The position numbers were made by a program, and so were the translations under genes. From the NCBI GenBank assembly GCA_021323555.1, contig JAJONP010000033.1:1-15772 (forward strand): a stretch of 15,772 nt of DNA, read 5' to 3'. The DNA is from Gammaproteobacteria bacterium (GTDB lineage Bacteria; Pseudomonadota; Gammaproteobacteria; DSM-16500). Numbering within the stretch: the first letter of the stretch is position 1; every line of letters starts with the position of its first letter. Positions 13,989 through 15,772 of the stretch are shown here, one piece after another. A model generated the notes under the pieces. It was not told the DNA's origin, searched no databases, and saw only the letters and a list, made by a program, of their open reading frames with translations.

Positions 13989-14367
13989 TCAGAAATTTTT
14001 CACCTTTTCTACCAAAAAAACTATCGTTAGTAAAACAATGCTCACAAATAACAAAGTGACGAGGATGAGCCAATCACCCAGCTTCACAAACAACAGGAAA
14101 AACAAAGAGAGAAGAGAAAGGACAAAAGCAAAAATATGGATGATGATGGCTTTCTCAGAAACATTGCATATGACACTCATGACAGAGCAAAAGAGCGCAG
14201 AAATCCATGCGATAAAAAAGGAGATGGTGCATACCCTAAAGGCTGCCGCGATTTGATGCGTATGTCCTAAATAAAAATGTGCCAATTCATGTGTACATGC
14301 CCTCGCTAAAGTGAAGCGTCAGAAATAAGAGGAGCCAGTTAAAGGTGAGTAATAGAAGCAGTACCAT
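13989..14367 (-). pseudogene. Membrane metallopeptidase-like gene with one frameshift
   Basis: ATG 14367 has AAGGA about ten bases upstream and opens a frame encoding a hydrophobic helix (MVLLLLLTFNWLLLFLTLHF), which stops at 14287. An overlapping frame shifted by one encodes LARACTHELAHFYLGHTHQI and then three more membrane helices to a TGA at 13989. HELAHFYLGH is a zinc-protease HExxH motif with a following Gly-His. Removing one base near 14310 joins the two into one protein of about 125 residues: helix, zinc motif, three helices. Alternative starts in the second frame (a TTG at 14285) would fall inside HELAH and destroy the motif. I cannot name the peptidase family. Either the gene is broken or the sequence has a one-base error. 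Confidence 0.55.
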
Positions 14368-14415
14368 TCTGATAGTTTCCTTATGAAAATGTGACTTTAA
14401 TTTTTTAAAAATCTG

Positions 14416-14512
14416 CTCACATACAAGTGTATGCTGCGCTATTTTTATAAAATTTTCGCACGGCCTTGGTTCAAATCCGAACTTTTTTTGCGTATTTAAG
14501 AGCTCTGTGAAA
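14416..14512 (+). repeat. Dispersed repeat, copy E (variant left arm)
   Basis: This copy is nearly identical to copy C: CTCACATACAAGTGTATGCT, then GCGCTATTTTTATAAAATTT, CGCACGGCCTTGGTTCAAAT, CCGAAC and a GAGCTCTGTGA end. It lies directly beyond the stop of the zinc-ribbon gene at 14520. Confidence 0.75.
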
Positions 14513-14519
14513 AAAAACC

Positions 14520-15230
14520 TTAACCACGATGGCGACTGGATTGTTTATGAGTGGAAGAATTCGTTAAGTTTTTTCCCTGGTTAAGAGTTCTTACAATAGG
14601 TGCACTGTTGCCTAGCCAGGTGAAAAACCTTTTTAGCTCACCTTGCATTTCGATTTTTCCAGGTTCTATTGCGTGAAAGAGGTTATTGAAATCAGTCGTT
14701 GTTTTTCTACGTTCTTCTTTGCTTTTTACGCCCAACACCCTTTGGTGCTCATCTGCCCCACGTGCGATGATCGTTTTTTTTGTTTGTTGTTGGGCAATAA
14801 CTTGTTGCCGAATCGAAAGTTCTTTACCTTCTGACGCAGGGGTTTTGGGACTTGCTATATAATTTTCACGGTGTTTTTTCTCAGATTTTTCTTTGGTATG
14901 AATTCGTTCGGCTTTATTATCCTTGGCTTCTTGTTTTTTGATATCTTCTTTTTTATAAAGCTCTTTTAGAGAATAAACCTGCTGTTGGTTTTTTGCATTA
15001 ATATAAAGTTTCTCTTTGCCACGAATGCCTATGCCTGAAGGGGCTGTAGAGCCTTCTTCACTGACAATACCAAGAGCAGTTTTTTCTAGTTTACCAGCGC
15101 CTCGACAGGCCGAGCAAAGGGTGCCATAGCTTGCGCCTTGCGTACCGCCTAATTGTAGAAAAGCAGATAATGGCTTTTCTATGCCACAAGCATTACAAGT
15201 TCGAGTGAGCGGATTGGGGGGTGTTGCCAT
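14520..15230 (-). CDS. Zinc-ribbon protein with long charged tail, function unknown
   Basis: From ATG 15230 the product has 236 residues. An N-terminal zinc ribbon holds Cys12, Cys15 (TCNACG), Cys39 and Cys42 (LCSACRG), with the intervening KPLSAFLQ resembling the linker of recruited-endonuclease or HNH-type zinc knuckles. The remaining 190 residues are dominated by Lys, Glu, Gln and Arg (about 95-145 very high) and look disordered or coiled; no catalytic motif follows. No signal peptide or membrane helix is present. ATG 15230 has AGG six bases upstream. An ATG four codons earlier (15242) has its AAGG directly adjacent and is less likely. It may bind nucleic acid or be a secreted effector; neither can be shown. 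Confidence 0.6.
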   Translation of the reverse strand: MATPPNPLTRTCNACGIEKPLSAFLQLGGTQGASYGTLCSACRGAGKLEKTALGIVSEEGSTAPSGIGIRGKEKLYINAKNQQQVYSLKELYKKEDIKKQEAKDNKAERIHTKEKSEKKHRENYIASPKTPASEGKELSIRQQVIAQQQTKKTIIARGADEHQRVLGVKSKEERRKTTTDFNNLFHAIEPGKIEMQGELKRFFTWLGNSAPIVRTLNQGKNLTNSSTHKQSSRHRG

Positions 15231-15338
15231 GGCATACCTCATCCTTGGATGTTTGATTATAAACGATAGTTGTTAGAGTGGGAAGCGCTTGCTGTGGCTA
15301 AAGGATTAGAGTATGCTCAACGCGTTGATTATATTGCT

Positions 15339-15628
15339 ATTGACAAGTTGGGCCCTCATTACAAGATCCTTTCTTAAATACGTTACGCAAAGAAAAGATT
15401 CCTGTATCAATTTATCTAGTCAATGGAATAAAGCTGCAAGGAATAGTGGATTCGTTTGATCAATTCGTTGTGTTATTAAAAAATACAGTGAGTCAAATGG
15501 TCTATAAACACGCTATTTCTACGGTTGTCCCATCACGTAATGTTCCTTCACCATTGGACTACAGTAGTCACACAAGTAGCGGTGGGACTGGGCAAGGATT
15601 ACCAGAGAAAGATAAAGAAAAAGAATAA
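15339..15628 (+). pseudogene. hfq: RNA chaperone Hfq, 5' end disrupted
   Basis: From 15350 the frame encodes a textbook Hfq: [20 protein letters not shown], then [20 protein letters not shown] and the Sm2 motif [15 protein letters not shown], followed by a short polar tail ending at TAA 15626-15628. Hfq is a hexameric chaperone that pairs small RNAs with mRNAs. The problem is the start. In this frame TGA 15341 is followed by no ATG, GTG or TTG until GTG 15446, which would remove the N-terminal helix and the first strands. Directly upstream, ATT-GAC-AAG (15339-15347) followed by TT and then GGG-CCC-TCA would read IDKGPSLQD if TT were removed, close to the usual MSKGxSLQD. The gene therefore seems to carry a two-base insertion (or one-base deletion) and lacks ATG. 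A sequence error is possible. No clear ribosome site precedes it. Confidence 0.75.
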
Positions 15629-15698
15629 AGTCAGTTGCGTGCGGTAGGATTGCCCACTAGAATCATTGTTTTGAGATTGCTGGAGTGGGAGTTAAATT

Positions 15699-15772
15699 AT
15701 GCCGTGGAATGAACCCAATGGAAATAGTAACCATAAAGATCCATGGAGTGGAAAAAAAGGGTTCAGTGGTCC
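15699..15772 (+). CDS. hflK: HflK, membrane protease regulator (5' end only)
   Basis: The first 24 codons up to the window edge encode MPWNEPNGNSNHKDPWSGKK, closely matching the HflK N-terminus (MAWNxPGxNGxDxDPW, Gly-rich). HflK with HflC forms the cage that modulates the FtsH protease at the inner membrane. A GGAG-containing ribosome site lies about 14 bases upstream. The gene follows hfq by 70 bases, and hflX, which separates the two in E. coli, is absent here. The C-terminal majority lies beyond the window. Confidence 0.85.
   Translation, partial: MPWNEPNGNSNHKDPWSGKKGFSG

Noticed and set aside
14038..14256. 72-codon plus-strand frame
   Set aside because: It is antisense to the membrane helices of the metallopeptidase-like gene; the Lys/Thr-rich translation is a typical shadow.
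3613..14512. CRISPR array from the recurring repeats
   Set aside because: Copies are kilobases apart, about 60-125 bases long and separated by genes, not by short unique spacers.

Overview
The window is AT-rich DNA with gammaproteobacterial gene families. Several of its genes point to a host-associated member of the Legionellales (Coxiella/Rickettsiella/Berkiella/Aquicella-like). These are a GacA/LetA-type response regulator, a protein whose C-terminal half resembles the Dot/Icm type IVB secretion protein IcmQ, an AAA-ATPase-like/DUF1703 protein of the kind that multiplies in such genomes, an Hfq remnant or gene, and an HflK start. This placement is inferred from gene content, not from a marker-gene comparison.

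Layout. 1-1500 (minus): a HAD-phosphatase fragment and a 368-residue multi-pass membrane protein of unknown function. About 1550-1600 (minus): what looks like the degenerate 3' half of a tRNA-Thr gene. 1730-2790 (plus): an AbiE-type toxin-antitoxin locus whose antitoxin gene (abiEi) is intact, with a promoter and nested palindromic operator, but whose toxin gene (abiEii) is reduced to two short ends. 2811-3559 (plus): an antibiotic-biosynthesis-monooxygenase-like pseudogene with three stop codons, overlapping an intact glycine-rich-domain-like protein gene. 3720-6600 (minus): a Gly/Cys-rich hypothetical protein, an exported NlpC/P60 peptidase, an exported cupin, a four-helix membrane protein and a 26-residue membrane peptide. 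7078-8426 (plus): a YjbQ-family protein and the GacA/LetA regulator. 8559-10103 (minus): gpmI. 10265-11833 (plus): mlaA followed by the IcmQ-like gene. 12042-15230 (minus): the AAA-ATPase-like/DUF1703 protein, a Fis-like C-terminal fragment, a frameshifted membrane metallopeptidase-like gene and a zinc-ribbon protein. 15339-15772 (plus): hfq, whose 5' end is disrupted, and the start of hflK.

Two themes link the window. First, a dispersed, nearly palindromic repeat of about 120 bp, with GTTCAC/GTGAAC ends and an AT-rich palindromic core, occurs in three or four substantial copies plus two short fragments. Every copy sits at the 3' end of one or two genes, and two genes take their stop codon from it. 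Second, the window holds many broken genes (HAD, AbiEii, monooxygenase, Fis-like, metallopeptidase, hfq 5' end). This suggests either ongoing genome decay or, for the single-base lesions, sequence errors. The intact housekeeping genes (gpmI, mlaA, yjbQ, gacA-like) show no damage.

No CRISPR array, rRNA, intact tRNA, integrase or transposase gene was seen.
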